Source: Xanthocytophaga flava (GTDB lineage Bacteria; Bacteroidota; Bacteroidia; Cytophagales; 172606-1). Taken from it: a DNA stretch of 64,000 nucleotides. The notes under the pieces are model-generated. The model did no database searches, was not told the DNA's origin, and saw only the letters and a list, made by a program, of their open reading frames with translations. The translations under genes and the position numbers were made by a program. The DNA is taken from positions 248,001-312,000 of the forward strand of contig JASJOS010000009.1 of NCBI GenBank assembly GCA_030068525.1, given 5' to 3'. Positions 35,636 through 45,780 of the stretch are shown piece after piece. Position 1 is the stretch's first letter. The number at the start of each line of letters is the position of its first letter.

Positions 35636-38600
35636 ATGTATAAAAATCGTTTCCTAAATCTGTTTGTCATACTGATTCTTGGTTTTTTAGGGAATTTGCC
35701 TTTGTGGGCTCAGGATGTTTCGCCAGCCTATCAGGCAATTCCGATGACGGCTTTTGAACAAAAAGTATATTCATTGGTGGACGAGGTCAAAAACGGTCGA
35801 ATGACCTCCAACCTGTCTGATTCAGATTTGCTGGATTTACCTGTTGGCATTGCCCGTGAGATCAATGGCGTTACCTATATCATAGCAATTGACAGTGCAT
35901 ACCGTGCTGAAAATGGGGGGCAGTTTCTAAGTGCCTATGCAGCCCTGGAAATGCCCGGCTCTGGAGGGGAACGTAAACGCATTGCCTTTGCTGGTAAAAA
36001 CATTGCCTTTGGCAAAGGAGGACTTTCTGCTACCAATAGCACACGTCTGGTATTGGCATCACCTCAAAGTTTTGATGTATCTGAAACGGTAAAGCTGATT
36101 TTACCTGCCGATGGTCGTAATTACATTGAGTTTGACTGCAGTGGTTTTAAATCTATTAACATGAAAGGCAACTTTGTTTTTGATCCTGAGTTGCTGACCC
36201 CAGACAAAGAAATTGCCAAAAATGCCACCACGGTAACTGCCAGCCTTGAGATCAATGCTGGTGATCTGAATAATATGCTGGTAGCTACCAGCATTAGCCC
36301 GTTTCAGGTAAAGGGATTGAATGGTGTTACCTTTGCTGTTACCAATGCAGTGGTAGATATGAGCGACCTGGTTAATCCTTCTGGTTTTATCTTTCCCAGT
36401 GATTATCAGCAGGCCTATGGACCGGACATTCAGTTGTGGCGTGGCTTTTATCTGCAGGAATTAAACGTAACACTGCCTCAGGAGCTAGGTTCTGGTACGA
36501 AACGGACTACTATTCAGGCCCGGAATATGCTCATTGATGATATGGGTGTATCGGGCTTGTTCAGTGCGTATAACATTCTGGCTCTACAACAGGGATCAGC
36601 AGGAGGATGGCCTTTCTCAATCGATAGGATTTCGGTAGAGTTGAGGATGAATCAGTTAACGGGAGGTGGATTTTCCGGAGCTATGAATGTGCCCTTCCTG
36701 GGCGAAGATACACTTGGATACACCGCTGATATGCGTCAGGAAAAAGGAGAGTTGGAGTACCGCTTCCTGGTTACAACCAATGCCGAGCGTGAATTTAAAA
36801 TTCCATTCTCAGGAACGGTGCGTTTAGATGAGGGGTGTACCATTGGAATAGAGAAGAAAGATGGCAAGCTGGCAGCTAATGCTTTGCTGCATGGAAAGAT
36901 GACATTAAACCATTCACTGGTCAGCATTAAAAACATTGCATTCCAGAACCTTGGATTAACTACTAAAAAGCCATATCTGGTGAGTGGACAGTTTAGCTTG
37001 TCGGGAGATGGGCAAGGTGCCATGGCTAATTTTCCTATTCAGATCGATAGTATTAACCTGGGCATTTATCAAGGCAGTTTTAGCATAGGTATTCCACTTT
37101 CGCTTAACCTGATGAACTCAGAAGATGCACCGCCTGCTGCCTCTACCTATCTGCGTATTATGGCAAAAGCGCAGGAAGAAGGGGAAGGAGATGCCAAACG
37201 GCAACGCTGGAAGCTGGAGAAAGTAAAAGTAGAGGCCGTAAAGATTGCTTTTGAGAAAGGATCTTTTGGGATGAATGGACTACTGGAAATTTTTGACAAT
37301 GACCCTGTTTATGGCAATGGTTTCCATGGCGCTATTACCTTTACCGTAGGGGATGTACTCGGTAAAGGAATTAAAGCCAATGCCTATTTTGGTAGTAAGG
37401 ATAGTTACCGATACTGGCATGTAGACATGTATGCCCCTGTAAAGATTGCTCTGATGCCACCATTATATCTGGATGGCATTATGGGAGGAGCTTCGTATCG
37501 CATGGTTCGTCAGGGAGCTTCGGTTGCTTATACACCTGACTTTTCAAAGATTAACAGTGATTCGGCTCCTAAAACAGAGACAGATGTGAAAGCCGGAGGC
37601 TCAGGAGCAATGGGAGGGAAATCAGGCCTGGTCTATAAACCGGACGGCACAGCAGGAATGGGCTTTCTGGCTGGAGTTACTTTTGTGGTCGCTCAGGAGA
37701 AAGCTGTGAATGGAGATGCCATGCTGGAAGTGATGTTTAATCAGGGTGGTGGATTGAAATATATACAGTTTGACGGAGCTGCTTATGCCATGGCTGGATT
37801 TGAGGGACGCGCCAGAGGAAAGAGCATGAGTACGCAAGCTCCTATTGCAGCGGCAGTCCGGATGTTGTATGACAATGACAATAAAGTCTTTCATGCAAAC
37901 ATGACAGCTTATATCAATGCAGCTGGTGCGATTACCGGGAGTGCAGGTCCGAATGGAATGGCTGGAGAAGCTGTCATTCATATAGACAAAAAAGACTGGT
38001 ATGTCTATATAGGACGGCCTACGCGAATGTTTGGGGTTCAGGTTCTGGGATTGGCTTCTGCCAAAACGTATTTCATGATTGGCTCTAAAATTGAAGATCT
38101 TCCCTTGCCACCATCAGAGGTGCAGGAGGTTTTCGATAACATTGACCTGAACTTTATGCGGGATGAAAATGCCGCTTCTACCGGACGGGGATTTGCCTTT
38201 GGGGCACATCTTCAGGTAGGGTATGACAGTAAGGACAAGCTGGTGCCTTTCTTTGTTACCTTAAAACTGGGTGCCGGAGCTGATGTAATGATCCGGGATT
38301 ATGGGAATACCAGCTGTCGGGGACGTAGTGGTAAGATTGGAATTGATGGTTGGTATGCCTCGGGACAGGCTTATGTGTTTCTGAAAGGGGCTGTAGGATT
38401 ACGGGTTAAGAAAAAACGATTTGATATTGTAAGTCTGGGAGCTGCTGCATTGTTGCAGGCTAAGCTACCCAACCCTGCCTTTATGCGTGGCGGACTGGCA
38501 GGTAAGTATTCTGTACTTGGAGGGTTGGTGAAAGGGAAGTTTAATCTGATGTTTACCGTAGGAGAGGAATGTGATATGATCCAACAAGGCAATGAGCTGG

Positions 38601-40168
38601 GCGATATTGAAACCATTGCCTCCCTGAAACCTGATGCTGGTGGAAATGATATCAGTGTATTTACCGCACCTCAGGTTTCTTTTAATATTTCCATTGATAA
38701 GGAATTGCCTATGGCCAATGTGAACGATGAACTGAATGTGTATCGGGTTCGTATGGACGAGCTGAAATTGTATCAGAATAATCAACAACTAGTCGGTACT
38801 ATAGAGTGGAACGAGTCTAACGACCTTGCTACCATACATACCACAGACGTTCTGCCTGAAAAATCATCTATGAAAATGACTGTGAAGGTGCATTGGGAGA
38901 AAAAACTGGCTGGTGGAAGCTGGGATGCACTGAAAGATGAAAACGGTCAGATTGACTATGAGATTAAAGAAACTACTTTCGTAACAGGTGAAGAGCCTGA
39001 TAATATTCCGGAAGAGAACGTAGTCTATAGTTATCCGATCCGTCATCAGTATCATTTCCACAAAGGAGAGTCTACGGAAGGATATGTAAAGCTCCGTCAA
39101 CATCAGCCAAAGGCATTACGGACCAAAGATGAAGTGGCTACCTATTCCCTGATTGCTCGTTTTGAAACAAAAGCAGGTGTTCGCAAAGAAGTACCTGTTT
39201 CCTACAACCAGGCTCAGACTCAGATTGCCTTTGCTATTCCTCAGGATCTGGGGGCTGAGACGGTGTATCAGTTTACATTTGTCCGCATTCCACAGGCACA
39301 AGGCGCTGAAAGCAATGTGGCACGTACTGAAAAAGAAATCACCCGTGAAAATGCAAAGTCGGCAGACGATGAATTTACCAAAAAGACGGGAGGCGATATG
39401 CCACTGGTATCTGGCGGATCAACAGTGAGCTTTACTGAAAACGATCTTACTGCCAGTGTGGCTCAGGATATTGAAAAGGCATTCTACGAAAGTGATTTTA
39501 GAACCAGCCGCTATGCTACATTTGGCGAAAAGTGGGATAACTTCCGGAATGCCAATGATGTAGCCTTACCTTCACAGCAAAATCAGATGGTGATTGGAAA
39601 GGCGGGAGTTCTGAATGAAACTTTTGACCAGTTCGAATTGTATGGCAAAGATACCTTACAACCGCTGGTGCGTGCTGTGGCTAGTTTAAATACAACGTGG
39701 CTCAAAGACCTGATGTATCCGTTGCTATATCAGCACTATGCTGCCAATGCTGCTGCTGGTGTATCATTGTCCCGTAATCCATCCGAATCGGGAGGTATTC
39801 CGCCCCTTCAGACTCCAGTGGTCAAGCTGCATAACGATGGTCGTTCAACAGGATATATGCTTACTGACAATGACTGGAAAGCCGGATTTGCTCCTGCTCA
39901 GACCGGTGGTGTTACCTTGTTTTACTTCCTGGATACATTTGTGTTTCGGGATTTTATTGAGCTAAGCAATAAAGCTGTGTTTAATACCAGTTCTATCGAA
40001 AGCATTCAGTGGTTGAGAAATCCGGCATCATTCTATAAAACAAAAGGCTACGAATCAAATGGATACATTAACTTGCTATCTCATAAAAAATATCCCGTTG
40101 TGATTCGGTATACGTTGCCTGGAACCGGAAAAGTGACTACAGAAAGAGAGATACAGATTAACTATTAA
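35636..40168 (+). CDS. Very large secreted protein, no recognised domain
   Basis: A 1510-aa exported protein with a signal peptide (residues 1-25, ending PLWAQ). The bulk is beta-rich with repeated short motifs of the type LPQELGSGTKRTTIQARNML and MNGLLEIFDNDPVYGNGFHG, and a central part of apparent repeated strands (about 550-900). The C-terminal third has Ig-like character (VSYNQAQTQIAFAIPQDLG). There are no T9SS sorting domain, Rhs repeats or enzymatic motif. Position between the toxin cassettes and an Fn3 protein, and similar size and composition to other large proteins in such loci, suggest a surface or shell component of the same system; this is inference. Start is a clean ATG. Confidence 0.7.
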   Translation: MYKNRFLNLFVILILGFLGNLPLWAQDVSPAYQAIPMTAFEQKVYSLVDEVKNGRMTSNLSDSDLLDLPVGIAREINGVTYIIAIDSAYRAENGGQFLSAYAALEMPGSGGERKRIAFAGKNIAFGKGGLSATNSTRLVLASPQSFDVSETVKLILPADGRNYIEFDCSGFKSINMKGNFVFDPELLTPDKEIAKNATTVTASLEINAGDLNNMLVATSISPFQVKGLNGVTFAVTNAVVDMSDLVNPSGFIFPSDYQQAYGPDIQLWRGFYLQELNVTLPQELGSGTKRTTIQARNMLIDDMGVSGLFSAYNILALQQGSAGGWPFSIDRISVELRMNQLTGGGFSGAMNVPFLGEDTLGYTADMRQEKGELEYRFLVTTNAEREFKIPFSGTVRLDEGCTIGIEKKDGKLAANALLHGKMTLNHSLVSIKNIAFQNLGLTTKKPYLVSGQFSLSGDGQGAMANFPIQIDSINLGIYQGSFSIGIPLSLNLMNSEDAPPAASTYLRIMAKAQEEGEGDAKRQRWKLEKVKVEAVKIAFEKGSFGMNGLLEIFDNDPVYGNGFHGAITFTVGDVLGKGIKANAYFGSKDSYRYWHVDMYAPVKIALMPPLYLDGIMGGASYRMVRQGASVAYTPDFSKINSDSAPKTETDVKAGGSGAMGGKSGLVYKPDGTAGMGFLAGVTFVVAQEKAVNGDAMLEVMFNQGGGLKYIQFDGAAYAMAGFEGRARGKSMSTQAPIAAAVRMLYDNDNKVFHANMTAYINAAGAITGSAGPNGMAGEAVIHIDKKDWYVYIGRPTRMFGVQVLGLASAKTYFMIGSKIEDLPLPPSEVQEVFDNIDLNFMRDENAASTGRGFAFGAHLQVGYDSKDKLVPFFVTLKLGAGADVMIRDYGNTSCRGRSGKIGIDGWYASGQAYVFLKGAVGLRVKKKRFDIVSLGAAALLQAKLPNPAFMRGGLAGKYSVLGGLVKGKFNLMFTVGEECDMIQQGNELGDIETIASLKPDAGGNDISVFTAPQVSFNISIDKELPMANVNDELNVYRVRMDELKLYQNNQQLVGTIEWNESNDLATIHTTDVLPEKSSMKMTVKVHWEKKLAGGSWDALKDENGQIDYEIKETTFVTGEEPDNIPEENVVYSYPIRHQYHFHKGESTEGYVKLRQHQPKALRTKDEVATYSLIARFETKAGVRKEVPVSYNQAQTQIAFAIPQDLGAETVYQFTFVRIPQAQGAESNVARTEKEITRENAKSADDEFTKKTGGDMPLVSGGSTVSFTENDLTASVAQDIEKAFYESDFRTSRYATFGEKWDNFRNANDVALPSQQNQMVIGKAGVLNETFDQFELYGKDTLQPLVRAVASLNTTWLKDLMYPLLYQHYAANAAAGVSLSRNPSESGGIPPLQTPVVKLHNDGRSTGYMLTDNDWKAGFAPAQTGGVTLFYFLDTFVFRDFIELSNKAVFNTSSIESIQWLRNPASFYKTKGYESNGYINLLSHKKYPVVIRYTLPGTGKVTTEREIQINY

Positions 40169-40254
40169 TTAACCGAAACAGTATATCGGATAGGATGCAC
40201 AAACGTTCGCTGCAAACCGAACATTTTCAATAGGTGTATTATCCAGCACAGGTG

Positions 40255-42372
40255 ATGAAAAAAGAAATAGTATTTACCAGTAAAAAGACTGGCCGTGTTC
40301 AAGCTATTTGTCTCGTTACTATATTCGTATGGTTATGGTCAGGAATAGTTTCAATCGGCTACGCACAGGAAAACAGCATTCAGGTCATCGCAAAGTCAAA
40401 GAAGAATGAAATCTGGCTGCGTTGGGCTCCCAGTAATGCGTATGTATGGGAACTGGGAAATAAGTATGGCTATATTGTGGAACGATTCACAATGACCTCG
40501 CAGGGAAAATTTAATGAAGACTTTGCTCAACATCCTAAACTGCTTAGTAAACAACCTGTAAAACCCTATTCGAAGGATGAGTTCCAGAAACTGGGAGCAA
40601 CAGATGAGAAAGCAGAAGCCTTTGCTGAACTACTGTACAGTGAACAGGCACGTCAGGCGTATCCCTCTACACCTGCTGGTTTATTAAAACGTAATCAGCA
40701 ACAGGAAAATAGATTTGGTATGGCACTGTTGCTTTGTGATCTGTCACAGACTGTTGCTATTGCCGCTGGTGTAATGTGGGTAGATAAATCGATGGTCGTA
40801 GGACCACGGTATGCATATCGTATTCGGTTGGCTCAAAAACCTCCGGGTGTAACTATTGAGGATGGTGTTTTTGTGATAGAATCAGCCAATGAGATACCTC
40901 TATTGGCTCCACGTGATCTGGAAGCAACATTTAATGATCAGTCTGCTACCTTGAAGTGGCCTGTACTGGCTGATAAAGGTACATTTTCTGCCTATTACGT
41001 TGAAAAGTCGGTAGATGGAAAGACGTTCAAGCCGCTTTCTGACCTTCCTTATACTAATTTTAATCAACTGGCTGATTCTGAGTATATGTTTTTGCAGGAT
41101 TCCCTTGCTAATAACGAACAGACTTTTTATTACCGGATTAAAGGCATTACCCCATTTGCAGAAGTAAGCCCACCCTCAACAGTTGTGAGTGGAAAAGGCC
41201 GCAGGCCGCTGGAAGCTATTGTCAGTATTGACAGTTCTGCTGTAATCAATAAGCAACAGATCTTCTTACACTGGAATCTGCCCACAGAATACGAAAAGTG
41301 GATTAAAGGTTTTATTGTCAACCGTTCTGATAAACCGGATGGTCCTTATCAGGATATTACTCCTCAAATGCTCCCCGTTCATCAGCGGACGTTCATAGAC
41401 AAAAGCCCTAACCAGCAGAATTACTATCGAATCAAATACATCGCGAAGGAGAAAAAAGAAGGCAGGGAAGATAGTTATTTTTCGTTTCCCTATCTGGCAC
41501 AGGTGGCAGATGAAACACCTCCGGCACCTCCTGTTGGCTTAACCGGGAAAGTAGATTCTACCGGAGTTGTATTTCTGCAATGGAATGATGGTAAGGAAGC
41601 AGATTTGTTTGGATACAGGGTATATCGGGCGAATAGCCTGAAAGAAGAGTTTCGTGAAATTACACCACGTACACTCAAACAAACTGGGCTGTATGATACC
41701 ATTCCAGTGAATACATTAACTAAAAAAGTTTATTATAAGGTAGTGGCTGTAGATCGGAACTACAACCCTTCTGCCTATTCGTCACCATTAACGTTAAACC
41801 GCCCTGATCGGATTGCCCCTGTAGCACCTGTTTTTCGTATCGCTCAGGTAAAAGGAGATTCTATTCAGTTGCAGTGGACTAAAAGTAGTTCGGATGATGT
41901 GTCAAGATATCATCTGTATCGCCAGGAAAAAGAAAATCGTGTTTCTGTAAAAGAGTGGACAAGTTCGACAGTTCCTGTGGCTTATGCAGAAAAAGATCTT
42001 ATAGTAGGACAACGATATACTTACATCCTGCAAGCTATCGATAGTGCAGGGAATATCGGTGAGGTGACATCCCGGGAAATCTGGTATGAAACCGGAGTAC
42101 GGGAGGGAATAACTCCTTCTGTGATAGCGGATCGTAAAAAGAATCTGATTCGGGTTTCGTGGAAATACACACAGCCGGGAGTGTCTAAGTACGTTCTTTA
42201 TCGGGCTAAAGAAAGCCAGCCACTTGTTATTTATCAGACATTGGATGCCACAACTGCACAATTTGAAGATACATCAGTTACTGTGGGCACTACCTATTCC
42301 TATTGTATTAAGGCATTCTTTAAAGGAGGAATGCAGTCTGTAATGAGCAAACCAGTGACTGTTAGTTATTAG
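40255..42372 (+). CDS. Secreted protein with about five fibronectin type III domains
   Basis: A 705-aa exported protein; the ATG at 40255 is chosen over GTG at 40234. After a signal region ending SIGYAQ and a 190-residue N-terminal domain (LRWAPSNAYVWELGNKYGY) come about five Fn3 repeats, at roughly 219-310, 315-410, 418-510, 520-612 and 618-705; each has the core W (LKWPV, LHWNL, LQWND, LQWTK, VSWKY) and Y-x-[VL]-x-[KR] strand (YYVEKS, YRVYRA, YHLYRQ, YVLYRA). There is no sorting domain. It follows the 1510-aa gene by 86 bases and is probably co-transcribed; Fn3 arrays suggest a spacer or binding role at the surface. Confidence 0.8.
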   Translation: MKKEIVFTSKKTGRVQAICLVTIFVWLWSGIVSIGYAQENSIQVIAKSKKNEIWLRWAPSNAYVWELGNKYGYIVERFTMTSQGKFNEDFAQHPKLLSKQPVKPYSKDEFQKLGATDEKAEAFAELLYSEQARQAYPSTPAGLLKRNQQQENRFGMALLLCDLSQTVAIAAGVMWVDKSMVVGPRYAYRIRLAQKPPGVTIEDGVFVIESANEIPLLAPRDLEATFNDQSATLKWPVLADKGTFSAYYVEKSVDGKTFKPLSDLPYTNFNQLADSEYMFLQDSLANNEQTFYYRIKGITPFAEVSPPSTVVSGKGRRPLEAIVSIDSSAVINKQQIFLHWNLPTEYEKWIKGFIVNRSDKPDGPYQDITPQMLPVHQRTFIDKSPNQQNYYRIKYIAKEKKEGREDSYFSFPYLAQVADETPPAPPVGLTGKVDSTGVVFLQWNDGKEADLFGYRVYRANSLKEEFREITPRTLKQTGLYDTIPVNTLTKKVYYKVVAVDRNYNPSAYSSPLTLNRPDRIAPVAPVFRIAQVKGDSIQLQWTKSSSDDVSRYHLYRQEKENRVSVKEWTSSTVPVAYAEKDLIVGQRYTYILQAIDSAGNIGEVTSREIWYETGVREGITPSVIADRKKNLIRVSWKYTQPGVSKYVLYRAKESQPLVIYQTLDATTAQFEDTSVTVGTTYSYCIKAFFKGGMQSVMSKPVTVSY

Positions 42373-42449
42373 CGGGTATATAAGCGAACTGATCAAAAAA
42401 TCTATGAAATTAGTTTATGCACTGCTATTCCAATAGAATGTAGGAATAG

Positions 42450-42487
42450 CCAAGTTCTGATAGTTTTCTGGTTTAATCAGAACTTGG
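42450..42487. terminator. Perfect 12-bp hairpin between convergent genes
   Basis: ccaagttctgat (42450-42461) and atcagaacttgg (42476-42487) are exact reverse complements with a 14-base loop. The position between the Fn3 gene and the convergent lipoprotein gene fits a bidirectional terminator. Confidence 0.65.
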
Positions 42488-42500
42488 TTGTAATTACATA

Positions 42501-43730
42501 TTATTGTGTAGGCGTAATTAATCGTGGATTGATTTGTCGGATATGGTTAAGCCGGTTTGGGGTAAGCAATTTGAACTTCAGTGCATTTTTTATAGCTACA
42601 TCTGTTACACAATTGCCTGTCTGCTTTAGCGTGACTCGTAAAGCATTTAGTTTGACCGTTACATTTGTATTGCTCCCTACATCATCTCCTTTGCCATCTC
42701 CCATAAATGTATACGTTTGAACAGGCCCAGTACCGGCAAATTTATCCAGTTCATGGTCGTTATCTCGGTAGGAGTAACTGCTTTCTACAGGTCCTACAAT
42801 TTCTGTGATTTGCCAGCCGGGATCTGCCTGATAAATAGTTGATTGCTGAGTGCCACGGGCTTCTGTCCAGTCGTCTTCTGTTTCTTTGGCCGACATATAG
42901 ATAACGGCATCTACGTGGTTACCCAGGTTCAGCAGCTTTACAGTACAATATATATCCGGACCGTTTCCGTCAAATTCTTTATCTCCCGAACCTACACGTG
43001 GAGGCATAAAAGAGATTGGAGATATCGAAATATTGGTAGAAGTCTTGACTTCACAGATAGGAGTCGTTTTTTGCAGAATCCCTATGGAAGAGATATTTCG
43101 ATCATTCCATTGTAGAATAATCCGTGTACTGGCTCCGGTAAGGTTTACACCATTGCCTCCCAGATTTAATGTCATATGGTAGTGAGTAGGCTGGTCCATA
43201 AAAGAGGAAATATCTGTAAGTGCTCCTCCATTTTCAAGCAATACTTTGATCTTCGCTTTGTCAAAATCATATCCATAAAATTCAATCTTATTTCTTCGTG
43301 AAGGGTCCAGTTCCATATCGATAGCCAGAGGAATTACCGTACATAGCTGTGGTTCTAGTGGAGGAGGCTGATTACCCAGCAATTGTGCCTTAATATTTTG
43401 TAAGCCTTGTATCAACCTGTTTCGAAAAAAATCTGCATCACAACGTATTTCAGAACCAGATGCTGCTATGGCCCTATTGAGCAAATCTGTCATCTCTGTT
43501 CGAATGGTAGACTGAACATCTTTGGGTAGATCATTGATTGCCTTTTGCAGGATTTCCCGCCAGTTGGCAGACTCACTGGATAAATCACCAATGGCATTAT
43601 CAATAACGGAAGTGACCTGGGTGGTGACGTTGTTAGCAGTACCCAATATATCTCCAATAACCTTTTTGAGACCACATTGTGTAAAGCATATAAGGATACA
43701 CAGACAGCAGATAGGCAGGAAACGTGACAT
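42501..43730 (-). CDS. Putative lipoprotein, unassigned
   Basis: A 409-aa exported protein. The ATG at 43730 gives a signal peptide (RFLPICCLCILICFTQCG); Cys19 may be a lipidated Cys although Gln at -1 is unusual. An N-terminal helical part (residues 22-110) is followed by a beta-rich region with motifs such as NKIEFYGYDFDKAKIKVLLE and YHMTLNLGGNGVNL, and a part with DGNGPDIYCTVKLLNLG. It closes the toxin-associated region and converges on the Fn3 gene. No family recognised. Confidence 0.65.
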   Translation of the reverse strand: MSRFLPICCLCILICFTQCGLKKVIGDILGTANNVTTQVTSVIDNAIGDLSSESANWREILQKAINDLPKDVQSTIRTEMTDLLNRAIAASGSEIRCDADFFRNRLIQGLQNIKAQLLGNQPPPLEPQLCTVIPLAIDMELDPSRRNKIEFYGYDFDKAKIKVLLENGGALTDISSFMDQPTHYHMTLNLGGNGVNLTGASTRIILQWNDRNISSIGILQKTTPICEVKTSTNISISPISFMPPRVGSGDKEFDGNGPDIYCTVKLLNLGNHVDAVIYMSAKETEDDWTEARGTQQSTIYQADPGWQITEIVGPVESSYSYRDNDHELDKFAGTGPVQTYTFMGDGKGDDVGSNTNVTVKLNALRVTLKQTGNCVTDVAIKNALKFKLLTPNRLNHIRQINPRLITPTQ

Positions 43731-44468
43731 GATCTGATTGTGAGATAGGTTAAAAAACAGAATGAGCAAAAAGACGAATTCAAAAGAGTACTGGAATGTG
43801 CAATAGTCAACTGAATTGATATTCGGAGTAAATACTTATTGCTAAGTGCTTTACTGTTAGTGGATTAAATAAGATGAGGTAAACAGATGTATCCGAAGAC
43901 TATCCGATTTGTTATTTGTGTTTTCGAAATACCAGTAGAACCTGAATGAATTTTTATATAGTATTAACCAGGAAATTTTACTTGAATAAGTGGAAAGAGT
44001 ATGTATTATTCTTCCTATTGCCTTGTATACAGAGGAGTATGGATAATATAAAGGCATGGAAAAATACAAATAAGTAACATTGTGCTATTGTCTATATATA
44101 AGATAGAGAATTGTACTAATACAGTATGAATATGTGATTTTGTTTATAGAAATAGCGAAATTAATTTTGTGTTTATTGTAAAAGCAATAATGAATATTGG
44201 GATAATACGTTTGTTGGTAAAATTTTATATCGATTTTATACAAATGGCTTTCTTTTTTCAATAGCATTTCGTAGAATTGTTGTCCAATAGGTCTTTACTC
44301 TTGTTTAGCTACTGATTAGGCTACTATACGAATGTACAAGGCAACGCGCAAAACATGTCATAAAAGATTGGATATATGCTTGTTGGGTATACCTGACAGG
44401 TTTCTGAGCTGACTCCCTGATATACTGAAATTACATTTCTCAATAAACTATCCAAACTATCTTGCGGG
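43731..44468. other. AT-rich intergenic region
   Basis: A 738-base AT-rich spacer between the lipoprotein gene and the ECF sigma factor gene. Short frames in it lack plausible composition. It should hold the promoters of both divergent genes, but none matches the consensus well. It separates the toxin region from the nutrient-uptake locus. Confidence 0.45.
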
Positions 44469-45056
44469 ATGCCAAGTTTGAACTATTCTCATTTGTCTGA
44501 TAGTGAGTTATTGGAACTGATGAAGTTGCAAGACGATCAGGATGCCTTTCGCGAAGTCTACAAACGTCACTGGAGAAGTGTGTTTCTGGTAGCTTATAAA
44601 AAACTGCATGATAAAGAACTAGCAGAAGAGTTTACACAGAATTTATTTGTAGATGTATGGGAAAAGCGGAGCGAAAATACTATCCGACAATTACCTTCGT
44701 ATTTATTTGGTGCACTAAAGTTTACGATTATTAATTATTACAAATCGCAAATGGTGCATGAGAAGTATGTCAGTTACAAGCATGGCAATAACGATTCTAT
44801 TTCTCATACCACTGAAGAATTAGTAATGCTTGCAGATCTTTCGCAGGCAATTGAAAAAGGTATGGCTTTGCTACCTCCCAAAAGCAGAGAGGTATTTAAA
44901 CTAAGTAGGGTAGAGCATTTTTCTGTAAAAGAGATCGCATCTCTGCTAAACATATCAGAGAAAGCAGTAGAGTATCATATTACACAGTCACTAAAACAGA
45001 TCCGTGTCCATTTGAAGGATTATATTTTGTTTGTACTGTTATTCTTATTCCGATAG
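44469..45056 (+). CDS. ECF RNA polymerase sigma factor
   Basis: A 195-aa sigma-70 family factor of the Bacteroidota ECF group tied to Sus-type loci. Sigma region 2 is seen in FREVYKRHWRSVFLVAYKKL and EFTQNLFVDVWEKR, and region 4 in LPPKSREVFKLSRVEHFSVK with the helix-turn-helix KEIASLLNISEKAVEYHI. It ends with a hydrophobic tail (DYILFVLLFLFR). It should be held inactive by the FecR protein encoded at 45781 and direct transcription of the downstream SusC/SusD genes when a substrate is sensed. Confidence 0.92.
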   Translation: MPSLNYSHLSDSELLELMKLQDDQDAFREVYKRHWRSVFLVAYKKLHDKELAEEFTQNLFVDVWEKRSENTIRQLPSYLFGALKFTIINYYKSQMVHEKYVSYKHGNNDSISHTTEELVMLADLSQAIEKGMALLPPKSREVFKLSRVEHFSVKEIASLLNISEKAVEYHITQSLKQIRVHLKDYILFVLLFLFR

Positions 45057-45284
45057 ATTGTTGTGGTTAGAGATACACAAATTGCTGGTTACCTTTAGGA
45101 GGATGACTTGTGACTTCATCTTCGTATGAGGGCGGGGGTACAAAAAATCAATTCCCGGCAATGCAACTGTATCTACCAGGATAATCTAGCTTTCCTTCTC
45201 CTATAGCTTTTTTAATTTTTATAAGGAATCTACTAGTTAGAACATCCGTTCCGTGCTGTCAAGGTAAGAGGGTCTGTTTCTTAT

Positions 45285-45540
45285 TTCTTTTTTGTCCTTC
45301 TAAAAGAAACTTCCCGCTGTTGTCGGGACAGGTGTGACAAATAGAGTCATGCTTGGGTTTTGAGAAAAGAATTATTTCCAATCCAAAGGCTGCCGGTCTT
45401 GCCACGAGATTCTTCCAGAAGGACAAAGAGGAAGAGGGTCTTTCAGAAAGATACAAAAGGTAGATTGATTTTCGGAAGAACAGAAAGGAAATACTCTGCC
45501 AGAAAGACAATGAAAATGGGCCAGAAGGAAACAAAAACTC
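45285..45540. repeat. Degenerate purine-rich repeats between sigma and fecR genes
   Basis: Five loosely related units on the plus strand carry the core CCAGAAGGACAAAGA (from about 45414, 45442, 45473, 45498 and 45521) with a spacing of roughly 25-30 bases, and an inverted copy lies at about 45285-45308. The whole 724-base gap 45057-45780 is unusually long for a sigma/FecR pair. A 63-codon frame with a TTG start in the repeat is probably only a consequence of its composition. Confidence 0.45.
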
Positions 45541-45780
45541 TCCTAAGCTAATGCCAATAAAAGATAATAACTCTATTTATAACATATCTTCTCTGAAAGT
45601 ATTTTCTCTACACTTCTAATTATTCCTTCGCTAATTAAAAATATTCATTTCGATTTGTCTTGTTAATCAGTAAGTTAAGTTCGTTTCTTAAAGAAAGTGA
45701 AAAAAAAATGATAATCTGTTTAGGGATAGGAGGGGACTTTGTTGACATAGGTACATAAGCACATTTTAACATCCATAGCT

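Noticed and set aside
45360..45551. A 63-codon frame rich in Lys/Arg
   Set aside because: It has a TTG start and lies within degenerate purine-rich repeats that produce Lys/Arg codons by composition.
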